Source: JAFARZ01 sp035651595 (GTDB lineage Bacteria > Actinomycetota > Actinomycetes > Streptosporangiales > Streptosporangiaceae). From it: DNA of 64,000 nucleotides. The DNA is taken from contig DASRFJ010000316.1 of assembly GCA_035651595.1 (NCBI GenBank), forward strand, positions 40,273 through 104,272, given 5' to 3'. The notes below the pieces were generated by a model. That model was not told the DNA's origin. It did not search any database and worked only from the letters and a program-made list of their open reading frames with translations. The translations under genes and the position numbers were made by a program. This document shows positions 17,895-26,916 of the stretch, in pieces (within the stretch, counting starts at the first letter, position 1; every line of letters begins with the position of its first letter).

Positions 17895-19305
17895 GGATCA
17901 CATCCGCGGGATCCTTGTCGTCGCGCAGGCCCTTGTACACCGGGGCGCGCATCCGGCCCGCCCTGGTCCAGCGGTCGAAGTCGACCTCGATAACCAGCTC
18001 AGGTTCCACCCAGACCGCGGTCCGCGAGTGCTCCGGCGGCACCGGCTCGCCGAACGCGGGCGTGGCGCGGCGCAGCGGCTTCAGCTTCGCGCCGATCATG
18101 CGCAGCGTCTCCACGGTGAACCCGGTGCCCACGTGCCCGGCGTACCGCAGCAGGCCGTCCTCGTCGTGCACGCCGATCAGCAGCGAGCCGACCTGGCCCT
18201 CGCGGTTGCCCTGGCCTGGTTTCCAGCCGGCCACGACCACCTCCTGGCGGCGCACGTTCTTGATCTTGCGCCAGTAGTCGGAGCGCCCGCCGGGCAGGTA
18301 CTTCGAGTCGAGGCGCTTGGCCACGATGCCTTCCATGCGGTGCTGGCGGGACACCTCACGGACCGCGCGCAGGTCCTCGCCGGGGAAGGACGGCGGCGCC
18401 TGCCAGAAGGGACCGCCGATCGCCAGTTCGTCGAGCAGCGCGCGGCGCTCGGAGTAGGGATGCTCGAGCAGCGGCCTGCCGTCCAGGTGGAGCACGTCGA
18501 ACGCCAGATAGGTCACCGGTGTCTGGGCGGCCAGCTGGGCTGCCTGCCGGTCGTCGCGCACGTGGATCCGCGGCTGGAGCGCCTCGAACTCAGGCCAGCC
18601 GCTCGCGCCGAACACCACGATCTCTCCGTCCAGCAGCACCTGCTTGCGGCCGATCGCGGCCGGCATCCCGGCCAGCTCGGGATAGGCCATCGTGATGTCG
18701 CGGCCGGTCCTGGACATCAGCCGCAGCGTGCCGCGCTCCATGAACGCCAGCGCCCGCACGCCGTCCCACTTCATCTCCAGCGCCCAGTTCCCGTCGTCCG
18801 GCGGTTCCGGCCCCGCGAGGGCGAGCATCGGGGTCAGCGCTACCGGCAGCGGCTGACGCTCCCGGTGGATCATCCACTGATTCCCTTTGGTCTGGAACAG
18901 CGTCCACCCGCCGCTCAGCCGCCGGCCGGTGAGCATGACCTTGACCTCAGTCGCCGCCCACTTGACCACCTGGTACGTGCCGTGATCCCAGATCGTGACC
19001 TGGCCGCCGCCGTACTCGCCCTTCGGGATCATGCCCTCGAAGCTGGCGTACTCCATCGGGTGGTCCTCGGTGTGGACCGCGAGGTGGTTAACCGCCGGAT
19101 CGTTCGGCACGCCCCTGGGCAGCGCCCAGGAGACCAGCACGCCCTCGTGCTCCAGCCGGAAGTCCCAGTGCAGCCGGCGGGCGTGGTGCTCCTGGACCAC
19201 GAAGATCCCGCCGTCGGCGGCCGAGGCTACCGGAGACCCCGCTGGCACCGGTTCTGGAGTCCGCGCGGGATCACGTTTGTCCCGGTAGGGCTGGAGCTTG
19301 TCCAC
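17884..19305 (-). CDS. ligD: LigD phosphoesterase plus ATP-dependent DNA ligase
   Basis: 473 residues. Residues 34-150 are the 3'-phosphoesterase domain (FVVQEHHARRLHWDFRLE). Residues 155-470 are an ATP-dependent ligase with adenylated Lys179 in EMKWDG and the later motifs DGEIVVFG, EGIVAKRLDSKYLPG and RSDYWRKIKN. Together with the next gene this is a LigD split in two, with domain order phosphoesterase-ligase and then polymerase. Start GTG at 19305. Confidence 0.92.
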   Translation of the reverse strand: MDKLQPYRDKRDPARTPEPVPAGSPVASAADGGIFVVQEHHARRLHWDFRLEHEGVLVSWALPRGVPNDPAVNHLAVHTEDHPMEYASFEGMIPKGEYGGGQVTIWDHGTYQVVKWAATEVKVMLTGRRLSGGWTLFQTKGNQWMIHRERQPLPVALTPMLALAGPEPPDDGNWALEMKWDGVRALAFMERGTLRLMSRTGRDITMAYPELAGMPAAIGRKQVLLDGEIVVFGASGWPEFEALQPRIHVRDDRQAAQLAAQTPVTYLAFDVLHLDGRPLLEHPYSERRALLDELAIGGPFWQAPPSFPGEDLRAVREVSRQHRMEGIVAKRLDSKYLPGGRSDYWRKIKNVRRQEVVVAGWKPGQGNREGQVGSLLIGVHDEDGLLRYAGHVGTGFTVETLRMIGAKLKPLRRATPAFGEPVPPEHSRTAVWVEPELVIEVDFDRWTRAGRMRAPVYKGLRDDKDPADVIREP

Positions 19306-19382
19306 GCATGCCTGTCTACCCGATGCGGGGGTTCCCAGAACAGTAACGCGAAGTCGTTCGGTATAAGAAGTTTTTGAAATTG

Positions 19383-19388
19383 TATAGT
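19383..19388 (+). promoter_or_regulatory. -10 hexamer for leaderless start
   Basis: TATAGT six bases before ATG 19395. The -35 is unclear. The AGGAAT between could also act as a weak ribosome-binding site. Confidence 0.5.
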
Positions 19389-19394
19389 AGGAAT

Positions 19395-20297
19395 ATGGGA
19401 ATTGTGCTCGGCAGCGCCGTCGTGGGCCTGCTGGTCGGGCTGACCGGGGCCGGCGGCGGGGCGCTGATGACGCCGATGCTGATCCTGCTGTTCAGCGTGA
19501 AACCGTCCGCCGCGATCTCCAGTGACCTAGTTGCCGCGGTGGTGATGCGGCCGGTGGGCGCGGCGGTGCACCTGCGCCGCGGCACCGTCAACCTGCGGCT
19601 GGTCGGCTGGATGATGCTCGGGTCGATGCCGGCCGCGTTCTTCGGCGCGTGGCTGCTGCGCGAGATCCACAGCGCCGCCGACGTGGAGACCGCGCTCGGC
19701 GCCGCGCTGCTGGCCGGCGCGGCGGCGATGGTGTTGCGCGCGCTGCTCGACCGGCGGTCCGGGCCGCGCACCGAGGAAGTACGGCAGGTCAGCGTGCGGC
19801 CACTGCCGACCGTGCTGATCGGCATCGTCGGCGGGCTGATCGTGGGCATGACCTCGGTGGGCTCGGGGTCGCTGATGATCGTACTGCTGCTGTTCGCCTA
19901 TCCGCTGCTGCCCGCCAAGCAGCTCGTCGGCACCGACCTCACCCAGGCCGTGCCGCTCACCGCGGCCGCGGCGCTCGGCGCGCTGACGTTCGGGCACGTG
20001 GAGTTCGGCGTCACGACGTCGATCATCATCGGCAGCGTGCCGGCCGTGCTGATCGGCTCGCTGCTGTCGTCGCGGGCGCCGGACCGGTTCATCCGGCCGG
20101 TGATCACGTTCGTGATCTTCATGTCCGGCCTGAAGTACGCGGGAACCGGTACCACCGCGCTCGGCGTGGTCATGGCCGTGGTGCTGGCCGGCGCGGCGGG
20201 GTACTGGGTGTTCCGTGCGCTGGCCCGGGGCGGCAAAGAGCAGCCGGACCCGGCGCCGCAGACCACGTTCGCGACGGTGGCGGACCGGGGGTCGTAG
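19395..20297 (+). CDS. TauE/SafE-family anion exporter-like membrane protein
   Basis: 300 residues with about eight hydrophobic segments in two similar halves, each beginning with a glycine-rich motif: GLTGAGGGALMTPMLIL and GMTSVGSGSLMIVLLL. This repeat is the hallmark of the sulfite/sulfoacetate exporter family TauE/SafE. Substrate unknown. An upstream TTG at 19374 is possible but ATG 19395 with TATAGT before it is a better start. Confidence 0.88.
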   Translation: MGIVLGSAVVGLLVGLTGAGGGALMTPMLILLFSVKPSAAISSDLVAAVVMRPVGAAVHLRRGTVNLRLVGWMMLGSMPAAFFGAWLLREIHSAADVETALGAALLAGAAAMVLRALLDRRSGPRTEEVRQVSVRPLPTVLIGIVGGLIVGMTSVGSGSLMIVLLLFAYPLLPAKQLVGTDLTQAVPLTAAAALGALTFGHVEFGVTTSIIIGSVPAVLIGSLLSSRAPDRFIRPVITFVIFMSGLKYAGTGTTALGVVMAVVLAGAAGYWVFRALARGGKEQPDPAPQTTFATVADRGS

Positions 20298-20323
20298 CCC
20301 GTCCTCTGCCACAATGGGCGTCG

Positions 20324-21148
20324 ATGACTATCGCGTTCGTGCTCGGCGGCGGGGGCCTGCAAGGGGCCAGCGAGGTCGGCATGCTGCGCGCGCTGGCCGA
20401 CGCGGGCATCCGGCCGGATCTGGTGGTGGGCACGTCGGTGGGCGCGCTCAACGGCGTGTTCGTGGCGGCCTCCCCGGCCGACGCGGTGGAGCGGCTGTCC
20501 GGGCTGTGGCAGGGCGAATCGCTCCGGCTGGCGTTCAGCGAGAGATTCTGGGGACGGATGGTGCGGCTGACCCGTTCCGGGACGCACCTGCATTCGTTCG
20601 AGCCGCTCCGGAAACTGCTTGACGAGACACTGCCCGGACCCGCGTTCGCGGATCTCCAGCTGCCGTTCCAGTGCGTGGCGGCGAACATCGAGCAGGCGAC
20701 CGCGCACTGGTTCGGCAGCGGGCCGGTGGTGCCCGCCGTGATGGCATCCTGCGCGGTGCCCGGGCTGCTGCCCGCGGTTGCCGTGGACGGGTCACATTAC
20801 TTCGACGGCGGGCTGGTTGACTCGATCCCGGTGGGCCGCGCCGTGGCGCTGGGCGCGACCGAGGTCTACGTGCTGCACGCGGGCCGCATCGAGAGCCCGC
20901 TGGCGGCGCCGCGGCGGCCTTGGGAGGTCGGCCTGGTGGCGTTCGAGATCGCGCGGCGGCACCGGTTCCACGAGGAGATGGCCGCGCTGCCGGACGGGGT
21001 GCGGGTGCACGTGCTGCCGGCCGGCGGGGACCGGCAGCCGCCGGGGCTGGCACAGTTCCGTTACCGGGACAGAAGCCGGGTGGAGTCGAGCATTTCACGT
21101 GCATATATGGCCTCCGCGGGGTATCTGAAGAAACTAGGCGGGGGCTGA
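20324..21148 (+). CDS. Patatin-like phospholipase
   Basis: 274 residues. Oxyanion loop GGGGLQG (8-14), nucleophile Ser38 in GTSVG and catalytic Asp in YFDGGLVDSIPV near residue 162 form the Ser-Asp dyad of patatin acyl hydrolases. No signal peptide, so it acts in the cytoplasm or at the membrane face. CACAAT ends eight bases before the ATG, a possible near-leaderless start. The PlsC gene follows after 21 bp, suggesting a lipid-remodelling pair. Confidence 0.9.
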   Translation: MTIAFVLGGGGLQGASEVGMLRALADAGIRPDLVVGTSVGALNGVFVAASPADAVERLSGLWQGESLRLAFSERFWGRMVRLTRSGTHLHSFEPLRKLLDETLPGPAFADLQLPFQCVAANIEQATAHWFGSGPVVPAVMASCAVPGLLPAVAVDGSHYFDGGLVDSIPVGRAVALGATEVYVLHAGRIESPLAAPRRPWEVGLVAFEIARRHRFHEEMAALPDGVRVHVLPAGGDRQPPGLAQFRYRDRSRVESSISRAYMASAGYLKKLGGG

Positions 21149-21169
21149 CCAGAGAGGGAGGCCCCGCGC

Positions 21170-22219
21170 ATGCTCCCGCCGAAGGCGGTCCGCCGGATCA
21201 TCCTGGCCCCGTTCGTGGTGCTGCTGTCCCTCTCGCTGGTCGTGCTGTTCCCGCTGCTCGGGCTCGCGCTTGTCCTGCTCGGGCTGGCCAGCGCGCGCGG
21301 GTTCCGCGCTTTGCGCCTGCTGTGCTTCGCGGTCATCTGGCTGCTGGCGGAAAGCGCCGCGCTGTTCATGTGCCTGGGGCTGTGGGTGGCCAGCGGGTTC
21401 GGCGGGCGGCGGCTGCGCTCCGAGCCCTACCGCGAGCGCCACTACGCGGTCATGCGCTGGTTCCTCGACGTGCTGTTCCGTGGTGCGGACCGGGTGTTCG
21501 GGCTGCGGGTGGCGATCAGCGAACCGGAACCAGACGAGGCGGAGCTGGCGGCGCGGCTGACCCGGCCGGTGATCGTACTCAGCAGGCACGCCGGGCCGGG
21601 CGACTCATTCCTGCTGGTCCATCAGCTGCTGAGCGTCTACAACCGGCGGCCGCGGGTGGTGATGAAAGCGGCGATCCAGCTGGATCCGGGCGTCGACGTG
21701 GTCGGCAACCGGCTGCCCAACGTGTTCGTCAGGCACCGGCAGGCCGGCGAAGGGCTGTTTACTTCCCAGGTGGCGCGGCTCGCCGCCGACCTCGGCGACG
21801 AGGACGCACTGGTGATCTTCCCGGAGGGCGGGAACTGGACGCCCGGCCGGTGGCGGCGCGGCATCCGGCGGCTGGAGAGCGCCGGGCGGCCAGACCTGGC
21901 GAGCCGGGCGCGCCAGATGCCGAACCTGCTGCCGCCACGGACCGGCGGCACGCTCGCCGCCGTCGCGGCCTGCCCGTCGGCGGACGTGATCTTCGTGGCG
22001 CACGCGGGCCTGGACCGCCTGGTCACCATCGGGGACGTGTGGCGGCACCTCCCGGTGGAACAGACGGTGCTGGTCAGGTGGTGGCGGGTGCCGGCCGAGG
22101 ACGTGCCGCGCGCGGCGGGGCACGAGGATCAGGTGCGGTGGCTGTACGACTGGTGGACGCTGATCGACGGGTGGATCACGCAGCACCGGCCCGCGGTCAC
22201 GCCGACCTCGGCGCCGTGA
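21170..22219 (+). CDS. PlsC-type 1-acylglycerol-3-phosphate acyltransferase
   Basis: 349 residues. Two hydrophobic segments at about 10-40 and 50-75 anchor it in the membrane. His140 and Asp145 (RHAGPGDS) form the HX4D catalytic motif, and VIFPEGGNWTPGR is the glycerol-phosphate-binding block. The ATG has GAGGGAGG upstream. The acceptor could be lysophosphatidate or another lyso-lipid; pairing with a patatin hydrolase fits lipid turnover. Confidence 0.85.
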   Translation: MLPPKAVRRIILAPFVVLLSLSLVVLFPLLGLALVLLGLASARGFRALRLLCFAVIWLLAESAALFMCLGLWVASGFGGRRLRSEPYRERHYAVMRWFLDVLFRGADRVFGLRVAISEPEPDEAELAARLTRPVIVLSRHAGPGDSFLLVHQLLSVYNRRPRVVMKAAIQLDPGVDVVGNRLPNVFVRHRQAGEGLFTSQVARLAADLGDEDALVIFPEGGNWTPGRWRRGIRRLESAGRPDLASRARQMPNLLPPRTGGTLAAVAACPSADVIFVAHAGLDRLVTIGDVWRHLPVEQTVLVRWWRVPAEDVPRAAGHEDQVRWLYDWWTLIDGWITQHRPAVTPTSAP

Positions 22220-22299
22220 CCGCGCGGTAGGCGCGGCAGTGGCCGTGATGGCGGCTAATTAGCTTCCGTGCGGCGGGGCCGGGTTGGCATGCTTGGGCC

Positions 22300-23079
22300 A
22301 TGGCGATGCCGGTTCCCGAGGTGGTGCTGGGCCTGGCCGATGGCGACCGGACGAGCCTGACGTGGGAAAACGAGGTCGGCGGGCTGACCTATGAGATCGG
22401 GTCCGGGGATCGGCGGCGCTTCGTCAAGTGGGCTCCGGCTTCCAGCGGCATCGACTTGACCGCCGAGGCCGCCCGGATGCGGTGGGCGCGGCCGTTCCAT
22501 CCCGTGCCCGAGGTGCTGGACACCGGGTCCGTCCCCGGCGGCACCTGGCTGGTGACGTCGGCGATGCCTGGCACCAGGGCGTCCGCCCGGCGGTGGCGCG
22601 CCGACCCGGCCACCGCGGTGGTCGCGATCGGTGAGGGGCTGCGGGCTATGCACGACACGCTGCCGGTTTCCGGGTGCCCGTTCTCCTGGGCCGCGGACGT
22701 GCGGCTGGCCGACGCGCGCTCGAAGACGGCGGACAGCAGGATGCGGACGGACCTGTGGCATTCCTGCCACCAGGCCCTGGGCGTGGTGCGCGCGCTCGAA
22801 CAGGCCGCCGACATCCCGCCGGACGACCAGCGGGTCGTCTGCCACGGCGACACGTGCCCGCCGAACACACTGCTCGGACCAGACGGCCGGTGGACCGGTC
22901 ACGTCGACCTGGGCCTGCTCGGCGTCGCCGACCGCTGGGCGGACCTCGCGGTCGCCACCTGGAGCACCACGTGGAATTACGGACCGGGCTGGGAGGGCCT
23001 GCTGCTCGACGCGTACGGCATCAAGCCGGACCCGGACCGGACCCGTTACTACCGTCTCCTCTGGGACCTGAGTTCCTAG
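22300..23079 (+). CDS. APH-family phosphotransferase, aminoglycoside 3'-type-like
   Basis: 259 residues. VVCHGDTCPPNTLL is the catalytic loop (Asp base, Asn metal ligand) and GHVDLGLLGVADRWADLA carries the second metal Asp, both typical of APH(3')-like enzymes. Such genes in actinomycetes can give resistance or phosphorylate other small molecules; the sequence does not decide. It ends just before the convergent tRNA-Thr gene. Confidence 0.85.
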   Translation: MAMPVPEVVLGLADGDRTSLTWENEVGGLTYEIGSGDRRRFVKWAPASSGIDLTAEAARMRWARPFHPVPEVLDTGSVPGGTWLVTSAMPGTRASARRWRADPATAVVAIGEGLRAMHDTLPVSGCPFSWAADVRLADARSKTADSRMRTDLWHSCHQALGVVRALEQAADIPPDDQRVVCHGDTCPPNTLLGPDGRWTGHVDLGLLGVADRWADLAVATWSTTWNYGPGWEGLLLDAYGIKPDPDRTRYYRLLWDLSS

Positions 23080-23086
23080 GTCGCCG

Positions 23087-23159
23087 AGCCGCCTATCGGA
23101 ATCGAACCGATGACCTATTCATTACGAGTGAATCGCTCTGCCGACTGAGCTAAGGCGGC
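23087..23159 (-). tRNA. tRNA-Thr(CGT)
   Basis: 73-nt cloverleaf on the minus strand: acceptor GCCGCCT/AGGCGGC, D arm TTAGCTCAGTCGGCAGAGC, anticodon stem ATTCA/TGAAT with loop CTCGTAA (anticodon CGT, reads ACG), T arm with GGTTCGATTCC. CCA is not encoded. Confidence 0.95.
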
Positions 23160-23209
23160 TTGCCGCCTCGCGGGCGACTCGAAGAGTCTACTGCACGCCG
23201 GGACCCCCG

Positions 23210-23215
23210 TAATAT
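23210..23215 (+). promoter_or_regulatory. -10 hexamer for near-leaderless start
   Basis: TAATAT eight bases before ATG 23224, with no ribosome-binding site between them. Confidence 0.5.
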
Positions 23216-23223
23216 CCAACAAC

Positions 23224-24675
23224 ATGAGCTGGCTGCGACGGCACTGGATGGCGGGGGCACTGCTCGTGCTGGCCGCCGTCCTCCGCGGCATCGTGCTGGC
23301 CGCGTACCACCCCGCACTGATCTTCCCGGACAGTGTCCGTTACCTTCAGTACGCGCATAACTTCGCGCACGGACACTGGACTGTCGACGGACAGCGACAG
23401 AGTGGCTACTCGGTACTCATAACCCCCCTTATTTTCCCGAACGTACTGTGGCTGATCCCGCTGAGCCAGCATTTCGTCGGCATGGTGACAGCCGTCCTGG
23501 TCTACGCGGTGCTGATCAGGCTGGGCGCCAGCCGGTGGCTCGCCGCCCTCGCCACGATCCCGGTGCTGTTCGACCCGCTCCAGCTGATCCTCGAGCAGTA
23601 CGTGCTCACCGATGTGTGGACCGTGCTCCTGCTGCTGGGCGCGCTGGTCATCCTGGTCTGGCGGCCCGATCGGCTGACCTGGCGGGCGGCGGCTGTCTGC
23701 GGGCTGCTGCTCGCGGTGGCCGTGATGTTCCGCGACCAGGACCTCATCATGATCGTCCCGGCTCTTGGCTACCTTCTGGTGCGGCGCTGCCCGGCCCGGG
23801 TGCTGGCGGCGCTGGTGCTCAGCTTCGCCATCCCCGTGACCGGCTACCTCGGCTGGTTCTACGCGTCACACGGAAAGTGGAACTTCACGACGTTCGGCGG
23901 CGCCTTTCTGTACGGGCGGGTAGCGGACTTCGCGGACTGCACCGGGCTGCGCCTGCCGTCGTACGAGAAACCGCTGTGCCCTACGCAGCCGCCGTCACAG
24001 CGCGTGGCCGATTTCTACACGTGGAACCCGGCGTCGCCGCAGTGGACGTTCACGCCGCCGCCCGGCAAGTCCAGGGACTCCGTCGTCCAGGACTTCAGCC
24101 TGCGGATCCTGCGGCACCAGCCGCTTGCCTACGCCGAAGCTGCCGGCCGCGACTTCGGCTACGGCTTCTCCCCGGTCCGCGGCGCCGGCCCGGAGCACTA
24201 TCCGCTGGACTACCTGACGTTCCAGACGCACATCAAACCGGACACCGCGGCCGACGCCTCGCTCGCCGCGATCGGCATCAAGCCGCCGAAGAGCCGGCCG
24301 GGGCTGGCCGCGTTCCTGCACGGCTACGGGCGTTTTTTCTACATCCCTGGGCCGCTGCTCGCGGCCGGCCTGCTGCTGGGGCTTGCCGGAACTGTCCTAC
24401 GTCGGCGTGTTTGCAAGGGGGGTCCGGGGGGAGGTCTCCCCCCGGCGGCGAACTGCGGGCTGTTCACCGTCAGCACGGTCGCGGTGCTCGCCGTGCCCGC
24501 CGCGTTCGCCACGTTCGACTGGCGCTACCAGCTGCCCCAGCTCAGCTTCGTCCCGATCGCGGCGTTCCTCGGCTGGCAGGCACTCACCGCTCTTCGGCCT
24601 GCCAGCGGCGGTACAAGTCCACAAGATCGTCCCGCATCCGCGGAGTCAGATCCTGCTCCGTCACCTGGCCGGTGA
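23224..24675 (+). CDS. GT-C-type multi-pass membrane protein, copy 2
   Basis: 483 residues. It has the same architecture as the protein at 14923: an N-terminal transmembrane helix, FPDSVRYLQYAH with the acidic motif, RLGASRWLAALATIPVLFDP, a large polar loop with YGRVADFADC, and a C-terminal helix with FDWRYQLPQ (SWRYQLPA in copy 1). Probably a lipid-linked-sugar glycosyltransferase; substrate unknown. A GC-rich segment at 24411-24455 adds a Gly/Pro-rich linker (KGGPGGGLPPA) absent from copy 1. Confidence 0.75.
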   Translation: MSWLRRHWMAGALLVLAAVLRGIVLAAYHPALIFPDSVRYLQYAHNFAHGHWTVDGQRQSGYSVLITPLIFPNVLWLIPLSQHFVGMVTAVLVYAVLIRLGASRWLAALATIPVLFDPLQLILEQYVLTDVWTVLLLLGALVILVWRPDRLTWRAAAVCGLLLAVAVMFRDQDLIMIVPALGYLLVRRCPARVLAALVLSFAIPVTGYLGWFYASHGKWNFTTFGGAFLYGRVADFADCTGLRLPSYEKPLCPTQPPSQRVADFYTWNPASPQWTFTPPPGKSRDSVVQDFSLRILRHQPLAYAEAAGRDFGYGFSPVRGAGPEHYPLDYLTFQTHIKPDTAADASLAAIGIKPPKSRPGLAAFLHGYGRFFYIPGPLLAAGLLLGLAGTVLRRRVCKGGPGGGLPPAANCGLFTVSTVAVLAVPAAFATFDWRYQLPQLSFVPIAAFLGWQALTALRPASGGTSPQDRPASAESDPAPSPGR

Positions 24676-24700
24676 GCCGGATCGTCTCCGCGCACCGCCG

Positions 24701-25549
24701 TTAAGATAACTCGCCGCCTCCGTTGCGGGAGCCGTGGAACGACTCGTAGGCCTTGCGCGACCCGCACACGCTGGCCCGCGGGCAGGCGCACGACGTGCCG
24801 TCCGCGGCGAGCTTGACGACCACGGTGTCCGACGGCACGTTGTGCCCCACCACGGTTCCCGGGCCGGCCGGGGTGTCCACGGAGCTGCCGTACTTCGGCG
24901 CGTCTTTGCGGAATTTCTGGTACAGCGGATGCTCGTACTTCAGGCAGCACATCAGCCGCCCGCACGCCCCCGCGATCCGCATCGGGTTGACGGGCAGGTC
25001 CTGGTCCTTCGCCATCCTGACCGACACCGGCTCGAAGTCCTTCAGGAACGTGGCGCAGCACAGGTCGCGCCCGCACGGCCCGATGCCGCCCTGGAGCCGT
25101 GCCTCGTCCCGCGGCCCGATCTGTCGCAACTCGACCCGGGCTCGCAGCCTGCCGCCGAGGTCGCGCACCAGCGCGCGGAAGTCCACGCGCTGCGGCGCGC
25201 TGAAGTAGATGACGAACGTGTTCTCCGCGCTGATGTAGTCCACCGCGGTGAGCTTCATCGGCAGCTCGTGCTGCCGGATCAGCCGCTTCGACGCGAGCCT
25301 GGCCTCCGCGCGGCGCCGCCGGTTCTGCTCGTCGCGGGCCAGGTCGTCGGCGCCAGCCAGGCCCGCGCAGACCGGCAGCCCGTCGATGTCGTCGCTGACC
25401 CACTGCGGCGCCCAGACGCACTCGGCCACCTCCGGCCCGGAGTCGGTGGGCACGAGGACCTTGTCCCCGATGGCCGGCGAGTACGCACCCGGGTCGAGGT
25501 AGTAAAGCCGCCCGTACCGCTCGAAGCTCACCGCCATCATCATGCCCAC
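24701..25549 (-). CDS. PSP1-domain protein, RicT-like
   Basis: 282 residues. PSP1 C-terminal region with conserved Cys groups GPCGRDLCC and GACGRLMCCLKYEHP, as in RicT (YaaT), which in Bacillus works with RicA and RicF on RNA processing and carries Fe-S clusters. In actinomycetes the gene follows holB, as here (44 bp away on the same strand). The start has several in-frame ATG codons (25549, 25540, 25537). Confidence 0.88.
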   Translation of the reverse strand: MGMMMAVSFERYGRLYYLDPGAYSPAIGDKVLVPTDSGPEVAECVWAPQWVSDDIDGLPVCAGLAGADDLARDEQNRRRRAEARLASKRLIRQHELPMKLTAVDYISAENTFVIYFSAPQRVDFRALVRDLGGRLRARVELRQIGPRDEARLQGGIGPCGRDLCCATFLKDFEPVSVRMAKDQDLPVNPMRIAGACGRLMCCLKYEHPLYQKFRKDAPKYGSSVDTPAGPGTVVGHNVPSDTVVVKLAADGTSCACPRASVCGSRKAYESFHGSRNGGGELS

Positions 25550-25593
25550 CGACCCAGGCTACGGTGCGCACCACGACGCCGGCCAGCCCCGGC

Positions 25594-26778
25594 TTAGCCG
25601 CGGGCCAGGGAGAGCGTCATGTCCTCCACGGCGAGCAGCGGCGCGACGTTGAGCGTCAGGCGCTCGCGGCACCGCATGACGGCCTGGATGCGGCGCAGCG
25701 TAGCCTCCGGGCCTGACGCGGCGGCGATCCGCCGCAGGTCGTCCACCCGGTCCCCGTTCGCCAGCTCCACCGAGGCGCCAAGCTGCACCATCAGCACATC
25801 CCGGTAGAACGCGGCCAGGTCGAGCAGCGCCTGATCCAGGGTGTCCCGCTTCACGCGGGTGGTGCGCGACTTCTGCCGGTCCTCAAGGTCCTTCATGGCG
25901 CCGGCCATGCCGCGCATCGCCTTGGCCACGCCCTTGCCGGTGGACCCCTCGCCGTACGCCTTGCGCAGCGCCTCGCGCTCCGGTTCGTCCAGCGCCTCGG
26001 TGACTGCCTTCGCCTCTTCCTCGGCGGTCTTCACCAGCGCCGCCGCGGCGGTCAGCGCCGGGCCGAGCGAGGTCGCGCGCACCGGCACGTCGAGCACCTC
26101 CCGCCTGCGCCGTGCCGCCGCTTCGTCGAGGGCAAGACGCCGGGCGCGACCCACGTGCCCCTGCGCTGCGCGGGCCGCGTCCAGCGCTCTCGCGGGTTCG
26201 ATCCCGTCCCGCTCTGAGAGCACCTTAGCGACCGCGGCCGACGACGGTACGACAAGCGTGACAACTCGGCACCGCGATCTGATCGTGGGCACCAAGTCCT
26301 CGGCCGCTGGCGCACACAGCAGCCACACGGTCCGTGGTGCGGGCTCCTCGATGGCCTTCAGCAGCGCGTTGGCCGCCTGCTCGGTACACCGGTCGGCGTC
26401 CTCGAACAGGACCACCTGCCAGCGCCCGCCAGCCGGCGCGCCGGCCGCCCGCAGCACCAGGTCCCTGGTCTGCTTCACGCCGTAAGACAGCCCATCCGGC
26501 CGGACCAGCATGAGGTCGGCATGCGTCCCGGCGTGCACCTGGGTGCACGAGGCGCACGTGCCATCGCCGCCGTTCGGGCACAGCAGCGCGGCCGCGAACG
26601 CGCGGGCGGCCACCGACCGGCCCGACCCAGGCGGCCCGGTGAACAGCCACGCGTGTGTCATCACGCCCGGTTCGGCCCGCTCACCCGCAAGCACCGCCGC
26701 GGCGCCCGCCGCCGCCCGCGACAACTGCGCGACGACGGCCTCCTGCCCCGCCAGCTCCCGCCAGACTCCCTCACTCAC
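25594..26778 (-). CDS. holB: DNA polymerase III delta' subunit
   Basis: About 394 residues: clamp-loader AAA+ ATPase subunit. Walker A TGPPGSGRS, zinc module (CPNGGDGTCASCTQVH), DADRC acidic box and the IRSRCR arginine-finger motif are all present. I prefer GTG at 26778 because the family usually begins right before the VW-x-LxGQE block; the frame is open to ATG 26838, which would add 20 unrelated residues. Part of the topA-tmk-holB-ricT block. Confidence 0.9.
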   Translation of the reverse strand: MSEGVWRELAGQEAVVAQLSRAAAGAAAVLAGERAEPGVMTHAWLFTGPPGSGRSVAARAFAAALLCPNGGDGTCASCTQVHAGTHADLMLVRPDGLSYGVKQTRDLVLRAAGAPAGGRWQVVLFEDADRCTEQAANALLKAIEEPAPRTVWLLCAPAAEDLVPTIRSRCRVVTLVVPSSAAVAKVLSERDGIEPARALDAARAAQGHVGRARRLALDEAAARRRREVLDVPVRATSLGPALTAAAALVKTAEEEAKAVTEALDEPEREALRKAYGEGSTGKGVAKAMRGMAGAMKDLEDRQKSRTTRVKRDTLDQALLDLAAFYRDVLMVQLGASVELANGDRVDDLRRIAAASGPEATLRRIQAVMRCRERLTLNVAPLLAVEDMTLSLARG

Positions 26779-26865
26779 CGCCGGCACCCCATTCCGTAAC
26801 GAGAGACCCGCGCCCGCTACCGGGACATTTACCCTCATTCCGGGCGCGGCGGCGGGCGCGCCAGA

Positions 26866-26916
26866 TTATTGCGGACACTTACCCCCCCAATCCGGGGGGG
26901 TAAGTGTCCGCAATAA
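26866..26916. repeat. Perfect 23-bp inverted repeat, 5-nt loop
   Basis: Left arm 26866-26888 starts TTATTGCGGACACTTACC and ends in seven C; right arm 26894-26916 is its exact inverse complement; the loop is AATCC. It lies between tmk and holB, both read on the minus strand. It could end or attenuate transcription inside the operon, or be a mobile palindrome. Confidence 0.9.
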
